Positions 5,526 to 12,762 of a DNA stretch of 19,302 nt are shown here, in pieces; position 1 is the first letter of the stretch, and each line of letters starts with the position of its first letter. The translations under genes were made by a program, and so were the position numbers. Below the pieces are notes generated by a model, which saw only the letters and a list, made by a program, of their open reading frames with translations, did no database searches and had not been told where the DNA came from. The DNA is from a bacterium (lineage in GTDB: Bacteria; Zhuqueibacterota; Zhuqueibacteria; Residuimicrobiales; Residuimicrobiaceae): NCBI GenBank assembly GCA_012523655.1, contig JAAYTV010000413.1, forward strand, positions 1-19,302, read 5' to 3'.

Positions 5526-6773
5526 ATGGACATCGCAGAATTAAAAGGCAAAAAAATTGCCGAGCTCAACCAGCTTGCGCAGGATTTAGGCGTTTCCGGC
5601 TGCACCGGTTTGCGTAAATCAGAATTGATCTTTAAAATCCTGGAAGAACAAACCAAGAAGGAAGGCTTGATCTTTGCCGAGGGGGTGCTCGAAGTTCTGC
5701 CGGATGGCTATGGGTTTCTTCGTTCGCCCGATTTCAACTATCTACCCGGACCGGACGACATCTATGTGTCGCCTTCGCAGATCAAGCGCTTCGGCCTACG
5801 CACCGGCGACACCGTCTCCGGTCAGATCCGGCCGCCCAAGGAAAACGAAAGGTTCTTCGCCCTGCTGAAAGTAGAGGCCGTCAATTTTGAGAATCCCGAA
5901 GAAGCCAAATCAAAAATCCTCTTCGACAATCTGACGCCGCTCTATCCCAACCAACGCTTCAACCTGGAAACCACCAGCACCGAACTCTCTATGCGCATCA
6001 TGAACCTGCTCACCCCGCTGGGCAAAGGCCAACGCGGTCTGATCGTGGCGCAGCCCAAGACCGGTAAAACCATGCTGCTGCAGAAAATCGCCAACGCCAT
6101 CACCACCAATCATCCCGAAGTGAAGCTGATCGTACTGTTGATCGATGAGCGTCCGGAAGAGGTGACTGACATGGAGAGGTCGGTCAAGGCAGAGGTGATC
6201 AGTTCGACCTTCGACGAGCCGGCCGAGCGTCACGTTCAAGTGTCGGATATGGTACTGGAAAAGGCGAAACGGCTGACCGAGTATGGACAGGATGTCTGCA
6301 TCCTGTTGGACAGCATCACCCGTCTGGCGCGCGCCCACAACGCCGTGGTGCCGCATTCCGGCAAGATCCTCTCCGGCGGCGTGGATGCCAACGCTCTGCA
6401 CCGGCCGAAACGGTTCTTCGGCGCTGCGCGCAACATCGAGGAGGGCGGCAGCCTGACCATCATCGCCACCGCGCTGATTGACACGGGCAGTCGAATGGAT
6501 GAGGTTATTTTTGAAGAATTTAAGGGTACAGGCAACATGGAGCTGGTTCTGGATCGCCGGCTATCAGACCGCCGCATCTACCCGGCCATCGACGTCAACC
6601 GCTCCAGCACCCGCAAGGAAGAGCTGCTGCTCGACGAAAAAGAGCTTAACCGGGTTTGGATACTGCGCAAGCTGTTGGCTGAGTTGAACACCGTGGAAGC
6701 CATGGAGTTCCTGCTCAACAAGATCCACGGCACCCGGTCCAACAAAAGCTTCCTCGAATCGATGAGCATGTAA
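5526..6773 (+). CDS. rho: Transcription termination factor Rho
   Basis: 415 residues, close to the E. coli length. Rho is a hexameric RNA-dependent ATPase that loads on C-rich nascent RNA and ends transcription. The N-terminal Rho_N helical domain is at about residues 5-42 (LKGKKIAELNQLAQDLG). The cold-shock-like RNA-binding domain is at about 50-120 (GVLEVLPDGYGFLRSP). The ATPase core has Walker A AQPKTGKT (175-182), LIDERPEEVTDM (206-217), Walker B ILLDSITRLARAHN (259-272), the Q-loop segment SGGVDANAL (283-291) and DRRLSDRRIYPAIDV (343-357). All signature blocks are intact. AGAGGA lies eight bases before ATG 5526. No long N-terminal insertion, as seen in some actinobacterial or Bacteroidetes Rho proteins, is present. 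It leads the rho-rpmE-DUF1385-prfA-prmC cluster. Confidence 0.98.
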   Translation: MDIAELKGKKIAELNQLAQDLGVSGCTGLRKSELIFKILEEQTKKEGLIFAEGVLEVLPDGYGFLRSPDFNYLPGPDDIYVSPSQIKRFGLRTGDTVSGQIRPPKENERFFALLKVEAVNFENPEEAKSKILFDNLTPLYPNQRFNLETTSTELSMRIMNLLTPLGKGQRGLIVAQPKTGKTMLLQKIANAITTNHPEVKLIVLLIDERPEEVTDMERSVKAEVISSTFDEPAERHVQVSDMVLEKAKRLTEYGQDVCILLDSITRLARAHNAVVPHSGKILSGGVDANALHRPKRFFGAARNIEEGGSLTIIATALIDTGSRMDEVIFEEFKGTGNMELVLDRRLSDRRIYPAIDVNRSSTRKEELLLDEKELNRVWILRKLLAELNTVEAMEFLLNKIHGTRSNKSFLESMSM

Positions 6774-6780
6774 GTTTTTC

Positions 6781-6809
6781 TTGCAAATAAGGAAAAATGT
6801 GCGTATCTT
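6781..6809 (+). promoter_or_regulatory. Candidate promoter for rpmE
   Basis: TTGCAA (6781-6786) and TATCTT (6804-6809) are separated by 17 bases in the A/T-rich rho-rpmE gap, each matching the consensus at four of six positions. Transcription would start about 35 bases before the rpmE GTG. A promoter here would let L31 be made independently of rho. Confidence 0.45.
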
Positions 6810-6851
6810 AAATATTGCGTGAAATAGTTGCGCTCTCAAAGGAGGTTTAGC

Positions 6852-7073
6852 GTGAAACCGGGCATTCACCCTGCTTATAATGTAAGCACCATCACCTGTG
6901 CGTGCGGCGCCACGTTCAAGACGCGGTCCACGATCGGTGATCTGCATTTGGAAATTTGCTCCAGCTGCCATCCGTTTTTCACCGGCAAGCAAAAATTCAT
7001 CGACACGGCCGGTCGCGTGGAAAAATTCCGCAAGAAATACGGCAAACAGGCGCCCGCGGAACCCAAGGCTTAG
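6852..7073 (+). CDS. rpmE: Large-subunit ribosomal protein L31 (zinc-binding C+ form)
   Basis: 73 residues from GTG 6852, which stands six bases behind a near-perfect AAAGGAGG. This decides against the longer frame from 6828. The sequence MKPGIHPAYN is the standard L31 opening. Four cysteines, C16 and C18 (TCACGA) and C36 and C39 (EICSSCHPF), form the zinc-ribbon site of the C+ type. The family block HPFFTGKQKFIDTAGRVEKF is intact, followed by a short basic tail. L31 helps bridge the ribosomal subunits. The C+ form is the zinc-replete version; bacteria that manage zinc shortage often carry a second, cysteine-less copy, which is not in this window. It lies between rho and a strong terminator. 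Confidence 0.97.
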   Translation: MKPGIHPAYNVSTITCACGATFKTRSTIGDLHLEICSSCHPFFTGKQKFIDTAGRVEKFRKKYGKQAPAEPKA

Positions 7074-7091
7074 CTTTCCCTTTCTGTAAGG

Positions 7092-7142
7092 AACGGAATA
7101 AATGCGCCCGGCGACGGACGCGGTTTATTCCGTTTTTTTTTA
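7092..7142 (+). terminator. Intrinsic terminator after rpmE
   Basis: An 11-base perfect stem, AACGGAATAAA (7092-7102) with TTTATTCCGTT (7124-7134), encloses a GC-rich loop that can fold further. It runs into ten consecutive T (7133-7142). It separates rho-rpmE from the DUF1385 gene. Confidence 0.92.
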
Positions 7143-7147
7143 ACTGC

Positions 7148-7183
7148 GGGGAAACCGGGACGCCGTGGCCGCGGGCTTTCCCC
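7148..7183 (+). other. GC-rich inverted repeat upstream of the DUF1385 gene
   Basis: GGGGAAA (7148-7154) is the exact complement of TTTCCCC (7177-7183). The next two pairs (CC with GG) can form past a one-base bulge, and the loop is very GC-rich. No T-run follows. It lies between the rpmE terminator and the next start and would form a 5' leader structure if transcribed. Function unknown. Confidence 0.4.
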
Positions 7184-7220
7184 ATCCGGTAGGTAAGACA
7201 GACACAGACAAGGAACAACG

Positions 7221-8153
7221 ATGCAAGAAGAAAGTCTGGCCGTGGGCGGACAGGCGGTGATCGAAGGCGTGATGATGCGCGGGCCCAACGGCATCGCCAT
7301 CGCCGTGCGCCGTCCGGATGGAGAGATCGTTCTGAAAAATGACCCCTTTCAGCCCGTCACCAAACGGATCAAATGGCTCAATATCCCCATCGTGCGTGGC
7401 GCCATTCTCCTCATCGAAACCATGTATGTGGGCATGAAGGCGCTCACCTTTTCCAGCGATATCGCCCTGGCAGAAGAGAAAAAGAAAAGCGGCGCAACAG
7501 ACAAGCCGCGCAGTGAACGGCGGGATAAATTCGAAATGGCCCTGACGGTGATCTTGGCCTTGGCGCTGGGGATGGCGTTTTTTTTCTATCTGCCGTTGGT
7601 CATCACCGGGCTGTTCGGTTTCGACTCCGGCTTTTGGTTCAACTTGGTGGACGGCCTCATCCGCCTCATCTTTTTTCTCGCCTATATCTATCTGATTTCG
7701 CGTTGGAAAGAAATCCGCCGCGTGTTCGAGTACCACGGTGCTGAACATAAATCCATTTTTGCCTATGAGAACCAGAAAGAGCTGGTGGTGGACAGCGCAC
7801 GGCCGTTCACCACTCTGCACCCGCGTTGCGGCACCAGCTTTCTGCTCATCGTCATGGTGGTCAGCATCCTGGTGTTCATGTTCCTCGGCAAACCCGAGAC
7901 CGTCGGTGAGCGGTTGATGCGCCTGGCCTTTGTTCCGCTGATCGGCGGCCTTTCCTATGAATTGATCAAGCTGTCCGCCAAAGCCTATCGATACCGGTTT
8001 TTCCGCCTGTTTCTGCTGCCCGGTCTGTGGCTGCAAAAGATCACCACGATTGAACCGGACGATCAGCAGCTGGAGGTGGCGATGGTGGCGCTGAAATGCG
8101 CCCTTGGACAGGATCCGACGGTGGGGCCGTCCAAAGTGGTGCTGGTTTCCTGA
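7221..8153 (+). CDS. DUF1385 (YqhQ-like) integral membrane protein
   Basis: 310 residues of the DUF1385 family, whose biochemical role is not established. The N-terminal signature GGQAVIEGVMMRGPNGIAIA (9-28) is intact, as are YHGAEHK (171-177) and the TLHPRCGTSF block (198-207). The His and Cys residues in these blocks are conserved in the family and look like metal or active-site residues. Hydrophobic segments are near residues 54-75, 105-131, 138-159, 206-223 and 232-250, with a charged loop around 84-104. Start ATG 7221 has AAGGA six bases upstream. It stands between rpmE and prfA, the usual neighbourhood of this family, which hints at a link to translation or envelope housekeeping without proving one. 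Confidence 0.9.
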   Translation: MQEESLAVGGQAVIEGVMMRGPNGIAIAVRRPDGEIVLKNDPFQPVTKRIKWLNIPIVRGAILLIETMYVGMKALTFSSDIALAEEKKKSGATDKPRSERRDKFEMALTVILALALGMAFFFYLPLVITGLFGFDSGFWFNLVDGLIRLIFFLAYIYLISRWKEIRRVFEYHGAEHKSIFAYENQKELVVDSARPFTTLHPRCGTSFLLIVMVVSILVFMFLGKPETVGERLMRLAFVPLIGGLSYELIKLSAKAYRYRFFRLFLLPGLWLQKITTIEPDDQQLEVAMVALKCALGQDPTVGPSKVVLVS

Positions 8154-8187
8154 GCGCTCGCCTGTTGATATCATTTGAGGATTCCCT

Positions 8188-9258
8188 TTGATCGAACAGT
8201 TGGAAAAGATCGTGCAACGGCACCAGGAGCTGACGAAAAAACTCAGCGATCCGGAGACCCTGAACAAGCCGGCGCTGTTTCGCGATTTGGCTAAAGAGTC
8301 CGCCGACTTGGCTGAAACCGTGCGGCTTTACTACGACTATAAAAAATGGCGTTCCGATCTGGAAAACGATAAAACCATTATTCAAAACGAAACGGATGCG
8401 GATCTGGTGGAGCTGGCCAAGGCCGAGATGGCGGAGCTGGAGACGAAAATCGCCCTAGTGGAAGAACAACTTAAAACCATGCTCATCCCCAAGGACCCGC
8501 AGGACAGCCGCAACGCGGTGGTGGAAATACGCGCCGGCACCGGCGGCGATGAGGCCGGCCTCTTTGCCGGCGATCTGTTCCGCATGTATCAGCATTACGC
8601 TGAGAAAAACGGCTGGAAATTGGAGGTGCTCTCCTCCAACCCTCAGGGGATCGGCGGTTTTCGCGAGGTGATTTTTTCCCTGACCGGCAAGGACGTGTTC
8701 GGAAAGATCAAATTTGAAGGCGGCGTGCACCGGGTGCAGCGTGTGCCGGCCACAGAGGCCAACGGCCGCATTCACACCTCTGCCGCCACGGTGGCCGTGC
8801 TGCCCGAGGCGGAAGAGATCGACGTCGACATCGATCCCAACGACCTGCGCATCGACGTCTTTCGCTCGTCCGGACCCGGCGGCCAGAGCGTCAACACCAC
8901 CGATTCGGCGGTGCGGGTGACCCACCTGCCTACGGGCATGGTGGTCTCGTGTCAGGACGAAAAATCGCAGCACAAGAATAAAGCCAAAGCGCTTAAAGTG
9001 CTGCGCGCCCGCCTGTACGACAAAGCCATGGAAGAGGAGCGCGCCAAACTCACGGCGCAACGCCGCTCCATGGTCAGCACTGGCGACCGCAGCGCAAAAA
9101 TTCGCACCTATAACTTTCCGCAAAACCGGGTGACCGACCACCGCATCGGTCTGACCCTCTACCAGCTGGATCAGGTGCTGCAGGGCAAGATCGATGAATT
9201 CGTCGAACAGCTGCAGCTCACTGAACGTGCCGAACGGCTGGAAGCCATGAAAGAATAA
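8188..9258 (+). CDS. prfA: Peptide chain release factor 1
   Basis: 356 residues, standard RF1 length. RF1 reads UAA and UAG in the ribosomal A site and triggers peptide release. The codon-reading tripeptide is PAT (187-189) in VQRVPATEANGRIHTSA, which marks RF1 rather than RF2. The catalytic GGQ is at 231-233 in RSSGPGGQSVNTTDSAVR. Domain 1 (about 1-100) is the usual coiled helical region. The start is TTG 8188, supported by GAGGA six bases upstream and by the typical RF1 opening MIEQLEKI. The gene follows DUF1385 by 34 bases and precedes prmC by 21, so the three are probably co-transcribed. Confidence 0.98.
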   Translation: MIEQLEKIVQRHQELTKKLSDPETLNKPALFRDLAKESADLAETVRLYYDYKKWRSDLENDKTIIQNETDADLVELAKAEMAELETKIALVEEQLKTMLIPKDPQDSRNAVVEIRAGTGGDEAGLFAGDLFRMYQHYAEKNGWKLEVLSSNPQGIGGFREVIFSLTGKDVFGKIKFEGGVHRVQRVPATEANGRIHTSAATVAVLPEAEEIDVDIDPNDLRIDVFRSSGPGGQSVNTTDSAVRVTHLPTGMVVSCQDEKSQHKNKAKALKVLRARLYDKAMEEERAKLTAQRRSMVSTGDRSAKIRTYNFPQNRVTDHRIGLTLYQLDQVLQGKIDEFVEQLQLTERAERLEAMKE

Positions 9259-9279
9259 CCGCACGCCGAAAGGGACGGT

Positions 9280-10137
9280 ATGGCAGAAGAGAGACGGCGC
9301 TGGACGGTCCTCGATCTGTTGAAATGGACCGCGGATTATCTGGAAGAGAAAAATTTCGACCACGCCCGTCTGAACGCAGAACGCCTGTTAGGCCATGTAC
9401 TCCACTGGCGCCGCGTAGACCTCTACCTTCAATTTGACCGGCCTCTTTCCGCCGACGAACTGACCGCCTTTAAACGCCTTCTCAAAAGACGTCTGAACCA
9501 CGAACCCCTGCAATATATTATTGGCGAAAGCGAATTTTTTTCTTTATCTTTTCTGGTCGGCCCGGGCGTGCTGATCCCGAGGCCGGAAACCGAACTGCTG
9601 GTGGAAAAGACGATCGAATTCGCCCGCCCCTCCGCCGGCCGCCGCATTCTGGACCTGGGCACAGGTTCCGGCTGCATCGCGGTCAGCCTGGCCGTGCATC
9701 TGCCGCAGGCGCAAATCGTCGCCATCGACCAATCCGCTAAAGCCCTGAAGCTGGCACAAGCAAATGCCCGACGCAACGGCGTAGCGGACCGCATCGAATT
9801 CGTATCCTGGGATTTCACCAGCCCCACGTCGCCGTTTACCGCCGCCTTTGACGTCGTGGTGGCCAATCCGCCGTATATCCGCCAGAGCGACTATGAGCGG
9901 TTGCCGAAGGAGATTAAAAACTTTGAGCCTCCGGAGGCGCTGCTCGCTGGCAAGGATGGGCTGGACGGGTATCGCGCCATTCAACGCCGGCTGGCCGAAT
10001 GGCTGAACCCAGGCGGCCGGGCTTTTCTCGAGATCGGAGCAGACCAGGCGGAAGAGATTCTTCGCCTCTTTCCCCAGGCCACGCTTCTCTCCGATCTGGC
10101 CGGCCGTCACCGCCTGGCGATCATCGAACAGAGATAA
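9280..10137 (+). CDS. prmC: Release factor glutamine methyltransferase PrmC
   Basis: 285 residues. PrmC transfers a methyl group from S-adenosylmethionine to the Gln of the GGQ motif in RF1 and RF2, raising release efficiency. A helical N-terminal domain (about 1-75) binds the release factor. The Rossmann methyltransferase part has the RPETE loop (101-105), SAM motif I DLGTGSG (125-131), an acidic strand end AID (148-150) and the catalytic NPPY (196-199), which positions the substrate Gln. EPPEALLAGKDGLDGYRAI further confirms the family. AAAGGG lies about five bases before ATG 9280. Its place right after prfA, its substrate gene, is the classical arrangement. Confidence 0.97.
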   Translation: MAEERRRWTVLDLLKWTADYLEEKNFDHARLNAERLLGHVLHWRRVDLYLQFDRPLSADELTAFKRLLKRRLNHEPLQYIIGESEFFSLSFLVGPGVLIPRPETELLVEKTIEFARPSAGRRILDLGTGSGCIAVSLAVHLPQAQIVAIDQSAKALKLAQANARRNGVADRIEFVSWDFTSPTSPFTAAFDVVVANPPYIRQSDYERLPKEIKNFEPPEALLAGKDGLDGYRAIQRRLAEWLNPGGRAFLEIGADQAEEILRLFPQATLLSDLAGRHRLAIIEQR

Positions 10138-10184
10138 CCCATTCGTTTTCCATTACAGTCTACTCTTTTAGAGGAATCGGTACG

Positions 10185-12572
10185 ATGAAATCGGTCTTGG
10201 AAGAACAAGAAATCCGCAACTATCTGGAGGAAGCGAGACGAGGGATCTCCACCTATTTAAACAAAAATAAAAAGAAAATTCGGCCGGAGATCCTCATCAG
10301 TGCAGAAAAAAAAGTGCCGAAAAACCTGGAGAAATGGTTGTTGGACGAACAGGTCCACCGTCTTTCGCCGGGCACGCGCGAAGGGATCATCCGCGCGATT
10401 CAACAAAAGCAGTGGGCCCGCATTATCGATGCGTTTATCGATGACATCGCCTTTGGCACCGGCGGCATCCGCGGAGTGGCGGCGTTCGCCAGCAAAGACG
10501 ACGAATCCGAATTGGAGAGATTATATCAGGACGGCATTCAGGCGCCCATTCTCAAAGGCCCCAACACCATCAACGACCTCGTGCTGATGATCAAATCCAC
10601 CGGCGTGGCTCAATACGCCGCACAGCATGGCCTGCATAAAATGGTAATCGGCTATGACAGCCGTATTCAGGGTCAGGCCTTTGCCGAGCTGATCGCCAAG
10701 GTCTTTCTCACTGCAGGCATCCAGGTCTATCTGTTCGATGAAGCCTGTCCCTATCCGGAGCTGACCTTCGCCATCCCCTATCTCGGGGCTGATTTCGGCA
10801 TCCTCATCTCCGCCAGCCACAACGATCGCCGCTACAATGGCTACAAATTGTCCGCCAAGACCGGCGCTCAGTTCGAAAAAAAAGAACGCGACGTCATTTT
10901 TTACAAATACATCTCCAAAGTTGATTTCAACAATATCAAAATCGATTTCAACATCAACCGACATGCCTCGCGGTTGACCTTCATCGGCGGGTCAGCGCCG
11001 CTGCGCCAACGTAATTATTTTGGACGGGAGAAGGATCTGATCGACATCCACCACGCGCACCGCGAGCACATCAACACCTTTCTCCTCGATCCCGAGATGG
11101 TCAAGCGGTACGCGCCCCAAGTGCGGCTCGGATTTGCCGCGTATCACGGCGCCGGACGTATCGCGGTGCCGGAGCTGCTGCACCATTTCAACTTTAACAA
11201 CCTCCAAGTGATCAGCAAGCTGAATACCCTGGACGGCCGGTTCCCCTGCTTTGCCCTGGAACAGCAGCCGGATCCAGGCGATCCCATCGCCGCAGAAGTG
11301 GCGGTGCAGGAGTTTAAGCAGGAATATGGCGTCGAGGCGTTTGAAAAAGTGGACATGATCATCGGCACGGATCCGGACGCGGACCGGGCGGGGTTCATCG
11401 TCAAGACGCCGCCCAAACAGATCGCCACCTACCGCCACATCAATAAAAAATCGAAACATCTCAACAATGCTCTAAAAAAAGCTTTGCCCAACTATGTGAA
11501 CAGAGACGATTACAGCTGGCATCTGCTGGACGCCGACAACGCCTGGACCCTCCTGCTCTGGTATCGCCTGTTCAAAGAGGCACAGCTCAATGACGGCGTG
11601 TTTCCGGGCGCAGACTCTAAATTCATCTCCTTGTCGCACATCACCTCGGACTCGATCACTCTGCTGGCGAAAAAGCACGGCGTGGGCGTGATTAAAACCT
11701 GGGTGGGATTCGGCTTCCTGGCCAACTCGGTCAATATGGTGTGGAGCGGCAAAAAAATCGAAAAGCTGCTCGACCGCTGGCGGCGGACGCCGGTCGTAAA
11801 AGTGAAAAACAAAAACGACCTCACCCCTTACTTGGGTAAAAAGCTGTTCAAAGGCCAGGCGCACCCGGTCCTGTTCAGCGCCGCGGATATGGACCAATAC
11901 CCCCGAGCGTACAACTGGGCCGCCCTGGAGCAGAGCAACGGCTTTAGCATCCTCGGGCCTAAGCCGCAACCCGGCGAGGTGTGGGGCAAAGGCGGCCATG
12001 TGCGTGACAAGGATGGCACTTTTGCAGCGATCCTGCTTGCCGAAGTGTTGGCCTATGCCAAATCCATCGACCGCTCGTTCATCGAACTATTGGACGAAAA
12101 AATCTATCTGGACAAGGATATCGGCCTGTTCATCAACTATTATGAGCCGGAGCCGTATTGGGGCCAGTTTGAAGGCCCGGCTGGTCTGTCCAAAAAAATT
12201 CAGGTTCTGGAAAAAGTGGAGGAACTTGCCCGCGCCTGCCGAAAGGGAGACCGGTTGGTCCTGGCCGAGAACTATGCGGTTCGATCTGTCGAAGCCTATC
12301 GGACCGGCAAGTACGATGCCAATCACCGCTGGCGGCTGTACCCCTCCCTGGGCTATTACAACGGTTTCCCAGATGAGGGCATCCGTTTCTTCTTCCAGGA
12401 CGAACTGAACTATCTGACCGTAAGACCGTCGGGAACGTCTCAATGCCTGCGGTTCCATGTACAACTACGAATGGCAGACGTGAAGGCCGGCAATCTCAGC
12501 GCTAAGAAAAAAGAAGGCTACGAACTGGCTCGAGAGTTGGTCGCCCGCATGCGCCAATGGGCAGGCGTGTAA
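10185..12572 (+). CDS. Large phosphohexomutase (phosphoglucomutase family)
   Basis: 795 residues from ATG 10185, with AGAGGA upstream. The open frame reaches back into prmC but that extension is rejected. Alpha-D-phosphohexomutases move phosphate between the C6 and C1 of sugars. All four signature sites are present: substrate loop GTGGIRG (91-97), catalytic phosphoserine S211 in ISASHN, metal loop DPDADR (396-401) and phosphate-binding RPSGT (747-751). KDKDGTFAAILLAE-like sequence at 608-620 supports the phosphoglucomutase side. It is far longer than the usual 450-580 residues. Extra material includes the highly charged N-terminal 85 residues, a Lys-rich segment near 405-445 and a segment near 525-560. 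Substrate (glucose, mannose or another hexose) cannot be fixed. No sugar genes adjoin it. Confidence 0.88.
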   Translation: MKSVLEEQEIRNYLEEARRGISTYLNKNKKKIRPEILISAEKKVPKNLEKWLLDEQVHRLSPGTREGIIRAIQQKQWARIIDAFIDDIAFGTGGIRGVAAFASKDDESELERLYQDGIQAPILKGPNTINDLVLMIKSTGVAQYAAQHGLHKMVIGYDSRIQGQAFAELIAKVFLTAGIQVYLFDEACPYPELTFAIPYLGADFGILISASHNDRRYNGYKLSAKTGAQFEKKERDVIFYKYISKVDFNNIKIDFNINRHASRLTFIGGSAPLRQRNYFGREKDLIDIHHAHREHINTFLLDPEMVKRYAPQVRLGFAAYHGAGRIAVPELLHHFNFNNLQVISKLNTLDGRFPCFALEQQPDPGDPIAAEVAVQEFKQEYGVEAFEKVDMIIGTDPDADRAGFIVKTPPKQIATYRHINKKSKHLNNALKKALPNYVNRDDYSWHLLDADNAWTLLLWYRLFKEAQLNDGVFPGADSKFISLSHITSDSITLLAKKHGVGVIKTWVGFGFLANSVNMVWSGKKIEKLLDRWRRTPVVKVKNKNDLTPYLGKKLFKGQAHPVLFSAADMDQYPRAYNWAALEQSNGFSILGPKPQPGEVWGKGGHVRDKDGTFAAILLAEVLAYAKSIDRSFIELLDEKIYLDKDIGLFINYYEPEPYWGQFEGPAGLSKKIQVLEKVEELARACRKGDRLVLAENYAVRSVEAYRTGKYDANHRWRLYPSLGYYNGFPDEGIRFFFQDELNYLTVRPSGTSQCLRFHVQLRMADVKAGNLSAKKKEGYELARELVARMRQWAGV

Positions 12573-12575
12573 AAA

Positions 12576-12598
12576 AACGCTTTCACGCTGAAAGAGTT
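12576..12598 (+). terminator. Possible terminator after the phosphohexomutase gene
   Basis: AACGCTTTCA (12576-12585) and TGAAAGAGTT (12589-12598) pair with one mismatch around a CGC loop, four bases after the stop codon. The following ATCCTTTCTT is only a broken T-run, so termination would be weak. Confidence 0.4.
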
Positions 12599-12691
12599 AT
12601 CCTTTCTTCAAGCTGAACGCTTAAGACCATTCCCTGCCTGCGTTGGCTTTCAAAGAAACGATGTCATCAGACCGGGACGGCGAGCGCTGGA

Positions 12692-12730
12692 GGGGTGATG
12701 CGGTGCATCATGCCGCAAGCGCATCGCCCC
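12692..12730 (+). other. Strong hairpin upstream of rnr
   Basis: GGGGTGATGC (12692-12701) pairs with GCATCGCCCC (12721-12730) over ten positions with one G-T pair. A competing inner stem, GCGG with CCGC, lies within it. No T-run follows. It stands 32 bases before the rnr ATG and about 13 before its A-rich ribosome site, so it may shape rnr mRNA stability or translation. Confidence 0.5.
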
Positions 12731-12762
12731 CCATTGCTCTTTCGAAAAAAGGCAATCCCGAC

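Noticed and set aside
7140..8267. 375-codon minus-strand frame across the DUF1385 gene
   Set aside because: It is antisense to a conserved membrane protein, has a low-complexity HQ/DDE-rich translation, and spans the leader and the prfA start.
8455..9363. 302-codon minus-strand frame across prfA
   Set aside because: It is antisense to RF1 with all its signature motifs; there is no domain or Shine-Dalgarno in the minus frame.
9999..10184. N-terminal extension of the phosphohexomutase into prmC
   Set aside because: The extra 62 codons overlap prmC out of frame, are Arg/Pro/Ser-rich, and a ribosome site directly precedes ATG 10185.
12643..12762. N-terminal extension of RNase R from TTG 12643 or ATG 12661
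   Set aside because: The added 40 residues are non-conserved in style, lack a good ribosome site and would be read through a strong hairpin.
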